Shown one piece after another: positions 1-10,189 of a stretch of DNA of 64,000 bases. Source of the stretch: Fragum whitleyi (Eukaryota > Mollusca > Bivalvia > Cardiida > Cardiidae). The notes below the pieces were generated by a model, which made no database searches, was not told the DNA's origin, and worked only from the letters and a program-made list of their open reading frames with translations. The translations under genes and the position numbers were made by a program. Each line of letters opens with the position of its first letter. The first letter of the stretch is position 1. Where the stretch lies: assembly GCA_948146395.1 (NCBI GenBank), contig OX411544.1, forward strand, positions 88,192,132 to 88,256,131, in the 5' to 3' direction.

Positions 1-44
1 TCCAAAATCATTCACCTTGTCAATTTCACGATATTGTTAACTTT
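1..44 (-). mobile_element. MITE terminal fragment
   Basis: Terminal 44 bp of a reverse MITE copy cut by the window edge. It reads through CACCTTGTCAATTTCACG and ends GTTAACTT, a degraded form of the family terminus. Core type cannot be told. Confidence 0.7.
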
Positions 45-364
45 ACTCATTCCTACACATGTAATAAGCTAATGCAAATATTGTCTCGATAGTGACGTCA
101 AAAATAAAAAATATACACCAATTAAACTTAAGTAATTACTTAATCCACAATGTAAACGTATTGTAACCATTGTAGATATTTCATCTGCAGATCAAATCAA
201 AACACTCAAAAACAAGGCAATAAGCTTTAAACAAAAGCTCGATCTTTATAGCTCAGCGGGAGCGATGTTACCCTAGGGTTAAAGAATGCTTGGAAAATGT
301 TGGGATATAGAAATTCCTTGGGATCTTTTGTAATAACTATTACAGGTAGCTTGTGTAATTAAAC
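45..364. other. No gene seen
   Basis: AT-rich sequence without a recognisable exon or repeat. Confidence 0.5.
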
Positions 365-619
365 ATATGTGACCCGTCATGCTAAATGGACCTAACTATG
401 TAGTATGTAGAGCGTAAAATATCTATCTTTGTCAGACTGCGCGAACTGCGCAGTGTAACTGGGATCGATTCCGTATGCATTTGGCTGGTTTTCTTGATCT
501 TGACTGATCATTTTATCTATTATACGGTTCAAGGTTGACCTCTCTTGGAAGCGAATTCTCATTCGAATTTTTATTTTACCAGATTGGTTTTTGCGGGATG
601 AGTAAAAGCCCATGTTCTA
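365..619. repeat. Dispersed repeat J/E, first copy of a flank duplication
   Basis: Starts near GTGACCCGTCATGCTAAATGG and carries the hairpin CAGACTGCGCGAACTGCGCAG at about 433-453. A related copy lies at 58615-58900. From about 402 to 619 the sequence is repeated at 1056-1274 with roughly 90% identity. MITE 620-1055 lies exactly between the two copies. Confidence 0.75.
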
Positions 620-1055
620 CAGTTAACAACATTGTAAAATTGAAACGTTGAATGATTTTGGTTTGATTTAGGAATGAAATGCATGAGTGTGTGGAGCGAG
701 TTTGGAGTAAATTTAATGGGAGGTAATCCTATATCGCAAATTTTGTTCAGGATGAACAAAATTTACGATATTGATTACCTCCCTTTAATAAAAGATGCAT
801 ATCATTTATATGGATAGCTTCCTATTTCTTAAAGAACCTATTAGACGCTTACAATTTTAATTATGTCAAAGAAATTGCGATTTTTCTCTATCCAAATTTA
901 TTCTGAATGACGTTGTTGATTCTTTGTTTTTCAATGGGTTTGATCGTTTTTTGAATGGTTTGAGTGAGTGTTTGGAATGAGTGAATGGAGCGCTGAGTGA
1001 GCGATTAAGAATGGTTTTGATTGATTAAATGTCAATTTCACGATGTAACTAACTG
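620..1055 (+). mobile_element. MITE-A, near-complete
   Basis: Starts CAGTTAACAACATTG after TA and ends AACTAACTG. It has the central hairpin at about 717-785 and the GAGCGCTGAGTGAGCG block near the 3' end. It sits at the junction of the 218-bp direct duplication. Confidence 0.88.
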
Positions 1056-1277
1056 TGTATGTAGTGCGTAAAATATCAATCCTTGTCAGACTGCGCGAAC
1101 TGCGCATTCTGACTGGGATCGATACCTTACGCATTTGTCTGGTTTTCTTGATCTTGACTGATCATTTTATCTATTATACGGTTCAAGGTTGACCTCTCTC
1201 GGAAGCGAATTCTCTTTCGAATTTTTATTTTACCAGATTGGTTTTTGCGGGATGATTTAAAGCCCACATTCTACTTA
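1056..1277. repeat. Second copy of the flank duplication
   Basis: Repeats 402-619, including the CAGACTGCGCGAACTGCGCA hairpin sequence. It begins at the first base after the preceding MITE. Its right end is 3 bp from the next MITE, which is in the opposite orientation. Confidence 0.85.
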
Positions 1278-1666
1278 CAGTTAGTTATATCGTGAAATTG
1301 ACATTCAACTCAATCAAAACCATTCTAAATCGCTCACTCAGTGTTCCATTCATTCATTCCAGACACTCACTCAAACCATTCAAAAACGCTCCAAACTCAC
1401 TGAAAAACATATAACAACAACTTCGTTCAAAATGAAAATAGCTGGGAAAAAGAACTGGAATTCACTTATTTAATTGAAATTGTTAGCGTATAATACGTTC
1501 TTGAAGAAATATGGAGCTATCTATCGAACCTGTATGCATATTTTATTAAAGGGAGGTAATCAATATTGCTAATTTTGTTCATACTGGATTCAATTTCATT
1601 CCTTAATCATTCCATAATCATTCACTTTGTCAATTCACTTTGTCAATTTCACGATGTTGTTAACTG
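1278..1666 (-). mobile_element. MITE-A with half the hairpin lost
   Basis: Bounded by TA at 1276-1277 and 1667-1668. It starts CAGTTAGTTATATCG and ends GTTAACTG. The right arm of the central hairpin is deleted after TTTTGTTCAT, and TGTCAATTCACT is locally duplicated near the end. Confidence 0.88.
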
Positions 1667-1675
1667 TATGAAATA

Positions 1676-1834
1676 ATTTCATTTGCGCGTTGAAGTATCC
1701 ATGAATAAAGTCTGATGAGGGAGGAGTTATATGAAAGGTAACATCCGAGGCTTGAGCCCGAGGATTTGGCTTTGCATATAACTCCTTTCCCATCAGACTT
1801 TAATCATGGACACATCAACGCGAAAATAAACTGA
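1676..1834. mobile_element. Foldback element with about 50-bp arms
   Basis: The left arm GCGCGTTGAAGTATCCATGA runs on into AAAGTCTGATGAGGGAGG. The right arm is its inverted copy ending CATCAACGCG. The loop CCGAGGCTTGAGCCCGAGG is itself partly palindromic. No coding potential. Confidence 0.75.
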
Positions 1835-2547
1835 TATCCATTATAACACGATCAAAAATCTGAAATTTGTTTCTTACTCTTTTCGGGGAGTAAAAAAGTT
1901 TCATAAAATTCTATTGGATGTAAGCTAAATAAGTCATTTTATTGACGTTGGGAAATTTCACAGAAAACGGAGCGCGGCTTTTACCACGTTGGCAATATGA
2001 CGTCAAAAGCATCAACGTTCCCGCGAAATAAGACTTTAATATAAAAATTGGGCGGAGTTTTTTGTGTGCACAGTAAAACACATGCCATATGCATTTTTTT
2101 CGAACATTTCTTGGTAATTTCTTCTAAATTCATATATGCGTTTTACGCCATCGTTTGTTGGCTGTTGTTGTTGTTGTTGTTGTTTTCAGTCGTTGATGTT
2201 TTCTATTAAAGTACTCTTATGTTAGAAAATGTTCAACAATACAAATGCTATTTTAAGCGCCCAACATGAACAGAAAATATATACAAACAACAAACTTTTA
2301 CAAAAAATCAAATAAGTAACGGCATGGAACTTACTGATATAAACTGTCGTTGGCTTGCAGATAGCCACACATAATGGACAGAAATAAACATAATGTTGAA
2401 TGTAGAATTCCATTTAGATAAAAGTTAAGAAATAAAATATTTTTCAGTAAAATTCACTTTATCAAATTGCTGTAGAATCAGGAAAGACATCGAGTTTAAT
2501 CCGGTACAGACCTATCAAAAGTTCAAATTTTACTATTCGCATTGTTA
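1835..2547. other. No gene seen; short (GTT)n run
   Basis: AT-rich sequence. A GTT microsatellite of about seven units lies at 2163-2185. A 63-codon - strand ORF at 2222-2413 has no protein-like features. Confidence 0.5.
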
Positions 2548-2660
2548 TACAGGTGTGAATACGTACATTTTATTACAAATCCGTTTTGATTGCTGATCAG
2601 CCAAAATCCCTTTCTATCGGGAAATCTCGAAGGAGATTAAAGGCATTCCGCACACGTTTT
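2548..2660 (+). repeat. Dispersed repeat M, copy 1
   Basis: Shares CTGATCAGCCAAAA, then TATCGGGAAATCTCGAAG and GAGATTAAAGGCATTC, with 33714-33808 in the same orientation. The two copies are clearly diverged. Confidence 0.55.
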
Positions 2661-2896
2661 GGTTTTTACAGCATTTTACAGACGTGCATCCCTTACTATT
2701 AGCATTTTTAGATACAAATCGATAATAAAGCGTCCCTGTTTTTTAACCCAAAGGAAATATCGCGGAAATGAAAAAAAAATCATCTGTGTCACGCAATTTC
2801 TTCTTTACCCACAATATTTCAGGTTTATCGACTTAGATTGGATTCTTTTAAATTTCTTTCGCAGTCATTGTTGTCTGAAAGTATTTTGAAATTGTG

Positions 2897-3334
2897 CAGT
2901 TAGTTACATCGTGAAATTGATATTTAACTCAATCAAAACCATTCTAAATCGCTCTCTCAGCGCTCAATTCATTCATTCCAGACACTCACTCAAACCATTC
3001 AAAAACGCTCCAAACTCACTGAAAAACAAATAACAACAACTTCGTTCAAAATAAAAATAGTTGGGGAAAAATCTGGATTTTCACTTATTTAATTGAAATT
3101 TTTAGCGTGTAAAAGGTTCTTGAAGAAATATGGAGCTATCTATCGAACTTGTATGCATATTTTATTAAAGGGAGGTAATCAATATTGCTAATTTTGTTCA
3201 TCCTGAACAAAATTTGCAATATTGGATTACCTCCCGTTAAATTCACTCAAAAGTGGCTTCACACATTCTTTCAATTTCATTCCTAAATAATTCCATATTC
3301 ATTCACCTTTTTAATTTCACGTTGTTGTTAACTG
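2897..3334 (-). mobile_element. MITE-A, near-complete
   Basis: Starts CAGTTAGTTACATCG and ends TGTTAACTG followed by TA. The hairpin near 3171-3236 is intact, with the tip GTTCATCCTGAAC. Confidence 0.9.
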
Positions 3335-3767
3335 TACCAGTCTAAAAAAAAGTAAACATGTTTATTAGAATATGAATGGACGAATATGCTTAGAATTCCG
3401 AGACATGACCCAGCTTTTATTGTCATAAAAGCGACATACAAAAAAAACCACAAAACAGTTAAAATATGTGAAAAGTAATATAAGCATGTCGTTTTCATTG
3501 GTAATACGAAACCAAGAAGAGAAAAAAAACGCGGTTAATTTTGAATAGACATCTAGAAAATCATTTACTCTAAACGAAATAAAACAGTAAGATTATTTTC
3601 AAATGTGGATCATAAAAACTACAGTACACGTGTTTTTAAACCACAACAGAAACAGTTCTAAATAAAATGAGAATCATATTTTAGATATAATAAATCATCT
3701 CTTAAATATGTACATTACCTTTTAATTTAAAAGGAAACTAAAGTATATGAGACGCGCGTACTTTAAT
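3335..3767. other. No gene seen
   Basis: AT-rich; no exon signature and no repeat that I could match elsewhere in the window. Confidence 0.5.
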
Positions 3768-3908
3768 CCTGTGTTCAAGATTCAAAAGCGTTTGCGAACG
3801 TTTGTAAACCGTAAAACGCTTTGCACGTCAGTGTACCTGCAAAGCGGGGTTAGATTTATCAAAGGTTTTGCAAACGTTTTTTTTTTTTTTTTTATATTGA
3901 ACACAGGG
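3768..3908. mobile_element. Foldback family F copy
   Basis: Bounded by CCTGTGTTCAAGAT and the inverted ATTGAACACAGGG. The inner arms share AAAGCGTTTGCGAACGTTT-type sequence and a CGCTTTGCACG/CCTGCAAAGCG stem. It is related to 20368-20498 and holds a 17-bp T run. Confidence 0.7.
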
Positions 3909-4087
3909 CAATTGTAGCATTAAACACTGCAGACTAGAATTGTTGGCTAAATGTTTTATCATCCAATAAACATTAACACTTTCCTGTTTTGCAAAATTTT
4001 GGACCTGTCCAAATTCAAAGGTTTTGCAGACGAAAATTTAAAGTGGATTTAATTTGAAAAATAACCATTCAGTAGGGTAGAAAATAG

Positions 4088-4137
4088 TGTGAAAAAGAAG
4101 AAATCGCTTGTCAGAAGCAATTTCTTCTTTTTTCACA
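4088..4137. repeat. Short near-perfect hairpin
   Basis: TGTGAAAAAGAAGAAATCGC pairs with GCAATTTCTTCTTTTTTCACA around a TTGTCAGAA loop. It could be a transcript hairpin or a degraded foldback element. Confidence 0.7.
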
Positions 4138-4927
4138 ATGTTTTCTCAATCATAAAATCACAGGCACGTAAAAAGCAGGGATTAAACAGCAAAGGGTTAA
4201 GAAAATCAAACAACACCAACCGCAACAGTAAAATAGCGTAAAAGATAGTAAAAAAGGAAAACAAGAACAACAATAACAAACTATATAAGGCAAAAAGCCC
4301 ATGTAAACAATGGGAAAAACAAAATAATACCGAACTTTCAGATGATAATAAAGTCTAGACCAATCACTTTAGTTCAAATCGTGTCTAAAGTAGCATTATT
4401 TTATTCTTTTTTTACTTATTTATTTATTTCGTAAAGTAATGATTTAAAAACTCAAGATACTTACCTAGGTAACAGGTAAGTTTTATTTCATTTTAAGTCA
4501 TGTATCAAACCACTTATTCTTAAAAAAAGTCAAAAGTCATTTGCCGGGATATAAGCGCTTTTAGCCTTTCTTTTATTGGCAGAAATAGTTGACTTGCTGT
4601 TGAAAAAGCTATCAAGATTTTCTGGCGAGAAAAAAGAGTTTTATCAAAAAACTTTATCGGCCCCACTGACAAGTGAAGTAGACTAAACTATCATGAAAAT
4701 ACAGTCTTATCTGAATCAATGTCGTAATTCGAGACTAAATGCACACTTCTAAAATTGAATGGGGTGGTTTTTGTGGGGTGGGGTCTGATTACAGATATCT
4801 AGAAAAGGGCCTGAAACTTTACAGAGTGTCAATACGTGACTTTTTTTTTTGAATATTTAATTTTATAATATGACCTACGTCGCGGGAGTGAAACAAACCC
4901 GTTGAATATTTTTGATATTACACGGAT
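4138..4927. other. No gene seen
   Basis: Long AT-rich stretch. Contains a G-rich run near 4760-4785 (GGGGTGGTTTTTGTGGGGTG). Confidence 0.5.
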
Positions 4928-4949
4928 GTTATTACACTAGTGTAATAAC
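4928..4949. repeat. Perfect 22-bp palindrome
   Basis: The sequence is GTTATTACACT followed by its exact complement AGTGTAATAAC. It lies in a region with several TGACGTCA motifs (about 5002-5030). Confidence 0.8.
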
Positions 4950-5121
4950 TATGCAAATGAGCTCAGAGCGAATAGCAACGTTGGTATGTTACCGCGAATA
5001 TGACGTCATAATCTATTTATTGTGACGTCACTTTTAAACGGCGTTATAAGTTTCGCGGAAAATTGAAATGTTGAATTTCAAGAATTTTGGCGATTTTTCG
5101 TAAAATATCGGGTCATATTAT

Positions 5122-5269
5122 ATATAGAATATAAAATTTGTGCTCATGAAATACAGAATTTATTAAACTCGTCATCTAAAACAAATAAAAACTCGGCACA
5201 ACCCTGTTTATAGATGACTCGTTTAATAAATTCGGTATTCAATGACCACTCATTCAATATCCTCTATAA
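5122..5269. mobile_element. Foldback element, about 57-bp arms
   Basis: Left arm ATAGAATATAAAATTTGTGC through CAGAATTTATTAAACTCG; right arm is the imperfect inverse ending CAATATCCTCTAT. The loop is AT-rich. Confidence 0.65.
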
Positions 5270-5309
5270 GTGCTGAGGTTACTTCTTTAATCGATAGGTC
5301 GCTGTTGAG

Positions 5310-5875
5310 CTAGTGTCATCGTGAAATTGACGTTTACATCGATCAAAAACATTCTTAAGATAGTGGAACCGTATTAGTTCTGCAACATTTCGGACCACAT
5401 GCTCTTTCACAATGTTAACCGAGGTTTCCTAATGAAAAGCATTAGGAAACCTCGGTTAATACTGTAAAAGTTCATAACTCCCGAAACGTTGCGAAACTTT
5501 TACCGGTCCACTACCTTAATCGATCACTCACCACTCCATTTAACACTCACTCCAAACACTCGAAAATACTCAAAAACCATTGAAAGCAATTCGAAATCGT
5601 TCAAAACGATCAAAATTTTAATAAAATTTACCAAATCATTCCACGTTTGTTTTTGCTAGTGTTGATTCTCAATTGTCTGATAGGAATGTAACATGAAGAC
5701 AAACGGATATGGATGAACGTAGATTTTTAAGGGGTGATTCAAATATCGCTTATTTCGTGCAATTGGTCGAAATTAGCGATATTTGATTACTTCCCTAAAG
5801 ATTCACTCAAAACTCGTTCATTTCAAAATTATTCCAAAACTCATTCAACTTGCCAATTTCACGATGTTTTTAAGC
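5310..5875 (-). mobile_element. MITE-B interrupted by a TTAA-flanked element
   Basis: The degraded start GCTAGTGTCATCGTGAAATT leads into the B interior (GAAATCGTTCAAAACGATC, GCTAGTGTTGATT, GAAGACAAACG) and a hairpin near 5735-5795. It ends CACGATGTTTTTAAG. A 157-bp element is inserted at 5359-5515. Confidence 0.8.
5359..5515. mobile_element. TTAA-flanked foldback MITE (piggyBac-like target)
   Basis: TTAA occurs at 5355-5358 and again at 5516-5519. The ends GATAGTGGAACCG and CGGTCCACTACC are inverted repeats. The centre is a perfect stem, CCGAGGTTTCCTAATG with CATTAGGAAACCTCGG, around GAAAAG. Removing it with one TTAA restores the MITE-B consensus. The piggyBac link rests on target site only. 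Confidence 0.8.
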
Positions 5876-6299
5876 ATCGTTGTATAACATTGACCCCCTT
5901 CGCGTCAGGCCGTCTCAAATATTAAAAATCATAAGTTTGTCAAATATATTGTCGACAAAATGAGAATCCCTGGGGGGAAGGGGGATTCGGCAGCCTAATA
6001 TTGAGCATAATTGCGTGTCATAAATAAAATCATGGTATAAAAAGGCACATATACTGAATAACAAAAGAAATATCGCATTATAGACCGGTAGAAAATAGTG
6101 AGAACTAATGAACATTTTTTTTCAATTTTTTGCTTGCCTGTTTGCTTGCACGTTTTCTTGCACTGAAATCAACCATGCTTCGTGTGGCGGATACTAGTAT
6201 AGGTTGTTCAGCAATAGGCCTAGAATACATAAATGACATAAGCAGCTCGTATTTGCAACCAAAGATTTGAACACACGAATTTCCAGGAAAAATTTAGTT
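5876..6299. other. No gene seen
   Basis: AT-rich; the 66-codon - strand ORF at 5915-6115 has no supporting splice sites or protein-like composition. Confidence 0.45.
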
Positions 6300-6627
6300 G
6301 CTTTACAATTATAAGGGATCAGTCTCCACCAAAGCCCCTAAAAACTACTCAAAATCATGTCTTTCCACACATGCATTAATTCAGGGACCACATCGCCAAC
6401 CATTCCTTAGATATCAGTAAGTTTGGTTTACCTCGATTGGAAAACAAGTTCTTACATGTACAACTAAGATAAACCCCTGTCGGTTCTGCTCCCTGAAAAA
6501 TTCAACAGTACTCGCGCCGAATGTGTGGGCCATTCAAAGAACCAAGATCGATAGCCGCTCCCGGGAATCGAACTCGGACCTTTGAGTCAAGAGGCCGACG
6601 CTCTGCCTCTAGACCAGGGACACCATG
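6300..6627 (-). mobile_element. tRNA-derived SINE (approximate 3' end)
   Basis: Read on the - strand from 6627, a tRNA-like head carries an A-box-like TGGTCTAGAGGCAGAGCG and a B-box-like GAGTTCGATTCCC. The body continues towards 6300. The cloverleaf is imperfect, so this is a SINE or tRNA relic rather than a working tRNA. The 3' boundary is a guess. Confidence 0.6.
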
Positions 6628-6965
6628 TCGCCGTTATCTGACGTATTGCTATTATTGGTGTTTTACATCAATTTGGAAAACGACTGTTCATTGAAAGTTT
6701 AGAAATAGGCTTTTTCATAAAAAGATTTCTTTGTAAATAAATTTGTCCTATTGCGACGTTTCTTTTGTGCTTCAGTATATTAAATAGTCCAGCCGTCAAT
6801 CCAGAAAAACGTTGTCGTAGAGGTCGCCATAGATATGGTGCTCTTTTTTTTTCCATTATGTAGATCTTGTATTTCATGTTTGAATATGAAGGGGCTTGCG
6901 AGGAAATTTTTATAAGTAGTGTAGTTTTCTGTATTTGCCGACCCGCCGGTCGAAAATTGTCCTTC
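6628..6965. other. No gene seen
   Basis: A 100-codon - strand ORF spans 6668-6970. It is basic and low in structure, without splice or polyadenylation signals, and is probably chance. Confidence 0.4.
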
Positions 6966-7047
6966 GACACTAGCCAGACACTAGCCAGACACTAGCCAGA
7001 CTATAGCCAGACACTAATCAGACACTAGCCAGACACTAGCCAGACTT
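6966..7047. repeat. 12-bp minisatellite
   Basis: About seven tandem units of ACACTAGCCAG/ACACTAATCAG, with one short CTATAGCCAG variant. Confidence 0.9.
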
Positions 7048-7383
7048 GGATAGCGCAGCCTGACTGGGATTTAAACGTTTCTCATTGAGCTACTAATCAG
7101 AATCTAAAAAAGATCATTCTGAATTTATTGAAACGCGACTTGAATTTAACCTCTGCTTGATTAAATGCCCTGGGTTCCGTACATGCCTCTTTCGTCTGAC
7201 AGGTCAATTATTTACAGGGTTAGTGGGTAATTGAGTTTTATATGAAGAAGGATTAAGTGAAATATTTCAAACCAACTTCAAGGATCATAGTAGCTTTGAT
7301 GGAAGCCAGTGTAATCCCAGTCTAGCTTCATCTTTTTCTTTTGTGTTACTCATTTTTTCGATTGCTGAGCACAACACGAACAC
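7048..7383. other. No gene seen
   Basis: No exon or matched repeat recognised between the minisatellite and the next MITE. Confidence 0.45.
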
Positions 7384-7749
7384 CTTGTAACATCGTGAAA
7401 ATGACATTCATCTCGATCAAAACCATTCTAAACTAATCGCCCAGTTCACTTATCCATGTATTCAAAACAATCACTCCATTCACTAGAAACCGCTCCGAAA
7501 TAATTCATTCAGATCAGCACACAAACAGCACGATTTTATTGGCTGGTGTGTATATTTTAGCGTCTGTCACAAAGTAAGATAAGGACGTAGATTTTATTAA
7601 AGGGAGGTAAAACGTTATCGACTTTTTAATTAAACAGAATAATCGAAAGTGTTTTACCTCTCTTGAAAATCATTCAAAACTCGCTCATCACGTTCATTTA
7701 GTTTCGTTCAAAAATAATAAATTAGTCATTTTCACGCTTTTGCTACTTG
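7384..7749 (-). mobile_element. MITE-B, degraded
   Basis: Enters with TTGTAACATCGTGAAAATGACATTC, carries CACGATTTTATTGGCTGGTG typical of type B, and has a decayed hairpin between GGGAGGTAAA and TTTACCTCTC. It ends near TTTTGCTACTTGTA. Confidence 0.75.
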
Positions 7750-8079
7750 TATATCGTAGAATCAAAGAGGGTAATTATGGACTTAAATTGAATAAGTATA
7801 ATGAGAGAATCTGGATAAATATGAGTGTTTGAACGAGACGGGCGATTTTAGATTTAAACCCTTTTGAAAAAATCGATATCTATATATTTTTTTTTATCTA
7901 GAAATATTTACATAAGTTGCAAAATGACAAGTCCGACATTTTTAAATCTGCGACAGTCATCGAACAGAAAGAAATCTATTTTTTCAACGCAGTTTTTGTG
8001 TGTTTTTTACGCTTTGAAAAAAATTGACTGTATATCGAATAGTTATTTGAACAAAACGGGCTAGTTTTAAAGATTTTAC
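7750..8079. other. No gene seen
   Basis: AT-rich; the 66-codon + strand ORF at 7864-8064 has no protein-like features. Confidence 0.45.
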
Positions 8080-8400
8080 GGTGGAATGAGCGTCAATATC
8101 ATACTTTCAATTGAGACTGTCCAGACCTTTACAACAAAAGTCTCACATTTAATGCAATGTGGAGCGAGTTTTGATTGGTTTTCAAGGGAGGTAAAAAACT
8201 ATAGATAATTTCGTCCAAATGGGCAGAATTATCGACATTTTCTTACCTCTCTTTAATAAAAATCTACGTATTTTTCTGAATGTATGTCTTCATAGACAAA
8301 TCAGACGCCTTAAAAATCAAGACCACCGAATAAATTCATGCAATTATATGGTCGATTTAAATGAAAATTTGATCGTTGTATTCAAACTCCAAGCGTGATT
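8080..8400 (+). mobile_element. MITE-B fragment
   Basis: Contains GTGGAGCGAGTTTTGA, a hairpin with tip TTTCGTCCAAATGGGC between GGGAGGTAAA and TTACCTCTC, then ATCTACGT and GTCTTCATAGACAAATCAGA of the B interior. Both termini are lost. Confidence 0.65.
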
Positions 8401-8404
8401 TGAG

Positions 8405-8560
8405 GTTCGTGAACAACAAAAGTTATATTTTAACACGTAGCTCCGCCACTCGTGAGAGTATAGCCTTTGTGCCTTTGTTGTTCAATCAATGAAATACAAA
8501 TCGATCTTACACTGAATCAAACGACCATCCTCTATCTCTCTCCCCCTTTTCTGCTGCAGA
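8405..8560. repeat. Foldback family C fragment
   Basis: GTGAACAACAAAAGTTATATTTT faces the inverted CTTTGTTGTTCAATCAATGA around GCTCCGCCACTCGTGA. It is followed by GATCTTACACTGAATCAAACGA. The same arrangement recurs at 46880-47010 and 47170-47285. Confidence 0.7.
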
Positions 8561-8840
8561 ATTACTGCTTCTTTTGAGTTAGTCGGTTCACAGCGTAGTC
8601 GTAGTAAAACATTCAAAGAAAATCTACTTGAAATGTTCAATCTGGTTTTGTAAAAAATCACTTGCTGTCGACGCCCACAATTTATTATCATTAGATTTTT
8701 CATTGACGTAATTTATATCACTCAAGTGTACGATAAGCATTGAAGAATGCTTGATATTTTTGTCTGTGTGTATAAATTGCTTCTGTCTGATGCACTCCGT
8801 ACTTAATGTTCTTTCATTACAATTACATTATCATATTATC
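8561..8840. other. No gene seen
   Basis: Probably intron of the kinase gene if its upstream exons lie to the left; no exon recognised. Confidence 0.4.
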
Positions 8841-9086
8841 AGTGCTGTCATATTTATTAGTACAATTAAACATGAGTTCATTACTAGTATTGTTGGATTG
8901 GAAAAAGAATGTCAATTGTACACCAATAATAACTTTTTCTTTAATCCTTTATTCTTTTTTCCCAACTCCAAACACGGCTTACATGGGCATATACTACGAT
9001 TGCGACATAATGAATGGAATACACACACAACACCCGCTTTTTTGGACCAGTTTGATCGTAAAATATGCATCCATGTACGCATTTAA
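8841..9086. repeat. Flank duplication at MITE 9087-9519, copy 1
   Basis: From GTGCTGTCATATTTATTAGT to CCATGTACGCATTTAA. The same order of blocks (GGGCATATACTACG, TTTTGGACCAG, GATCGTAAAATATGCATCC) recurs at 9520-9880. The two copies abut the ends of the intervening MITE. Confidence 0.85.
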
Positions 9087-9519
9087 CAGTTAACAACATC
9101 GTGAAATTGTCAATGTGAATGATTTTGGAATAAATTTGAATGAGTGTGTGGATCGAGTTTTGAGCGAAAAGAAAGGCAGGTAATCCAATCTCGCTAATAT
9201 TGTTCGGGATAATCCCGAACAAAATTAGCGATATTGATTACCTCCCTTTAATAAAATTTGCATACAAGTTCTATAAAATATATTCCTATTTCTTGAAGAA
9301 CCTATTGGACGCTTTCAATTTGAATTATGTTAGTTAAATCGCGATTTTTCTCTACGAAAATTTATCTTGAATGACGTTGTTGATTTTAACCATTTTTAGT
9401 GTGTTTGAGCGTTATTGAATGGTGTGTGTGAGTGTTTGGAATTAATATATGGAGCGCTGAGTGAGCGATTTAGAATAGTTTTGATTGACGTGAACGTCAA
9501 TTTCACGATGTTATTTACT
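9087..9519 (+). mobile_element. MITE-A with an extended hairpin tip
   Basis: Starts CAGTTAACAACATCG and ends with a degraded TTATTTACTA. The hairpin tip reads GTTCGGGATAATCCCGAAC, longer than the family standard and still fully paired. It lies in the sequence just upstream of the first kinase exon seen here. Confidence 0.88.
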
Positions 9520-9880
9520 ATAGTGACGTCATATCTATTAGTATAATTCAACATTAGTTCATAACTAGCATTGTTGATTTTGGGAAAAAAAGGAAATTGT
9601 ATATCAACAATAACTTTTTTTTTAAATTCCTTATCCTTTCTAAGAAATGCAATATTGAAAATCTATTTGTGGATCACTTTTTATTGAATTTCTGAACTAC
9701 AAATAGTGATTATGCTATGCTTGTACAGTCAATATTTCCCAATTCTAAACAAGGCTTGTATGGCTCATATGGGCATATACTACGGTAGCGACACAATAAA
9801 TGAAAATACGCAAACAACACTTACTATTTTGGACCAGCATGATCGTAAAATATGCATCCATGTACACATATAATTAATTC
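9520..9880. repeat. Flank duplication at MITE 9087-9519, copy 2
   Basis: Diverged second copy of 8841-9086. It carries about 100 bp of extra sequence near 9637-9737 and ends at CCATGTACACATATAATT, about 50 bp before the kinase exon acceptor. Confidence 0.8.
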
Positions 9881-9933
9881 AATTTGAAACATGTTTACAA
9901 TTAACGAATATTCTGCAATTCTCATTATTTCAG

Positions 9934-10189
9934 GAATATCTCGCAGAGAAGAAATACGTTCATCGAGATCTAGCTGCCAGAAATGTCCTGCTAGGTTACG
10001 ACAAAATTATCAAAGTTTGCGACTTTGGTCTGTCACGTGACATATACAACGACAACCAGTACAAGAAACTGACCAATGGGAAGCTTCCTCTAAAATGGAT
10101 GGCAATTGAATCACTTCGTGACCGAGTGTTTACGACCCAAAGCGATGTTTGGTCCTTCGGCATTTTACTATGGGAAATAGTAACAATGG
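9934..10189 (+). CDS. Kinase exon: catalytic and activation loops
   Basis: The acceptor is TTATTTCAG and the donor GGTATGTAC, with the GT at 10190. The exon starts in phase 0 with [25 protein letters not shown] is encoded at 9961-9984 and DFG at 10021-10029. It ends one base into the glycine codon of VTMG. Confidence 0.94.

Noticed and set aside
6540..6627. Functional tRNA on the - strand
   Set aside because: Box A and B are present but the cloverleaf does not close; better read as a SINE head.
8751..9093. Overlapping 111- and 95-codon + strand ORFs
   Set aside because: Two frames are open over the same AT-rich duplicated flank; neither continues into the kinase exon.
8941..9222. 93-codon - strand ORF
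   Set aside because: Spans a MITE end and its duplicated flank; many MITE copies give similar short frames (for example 59305-59508, 60378-60563).
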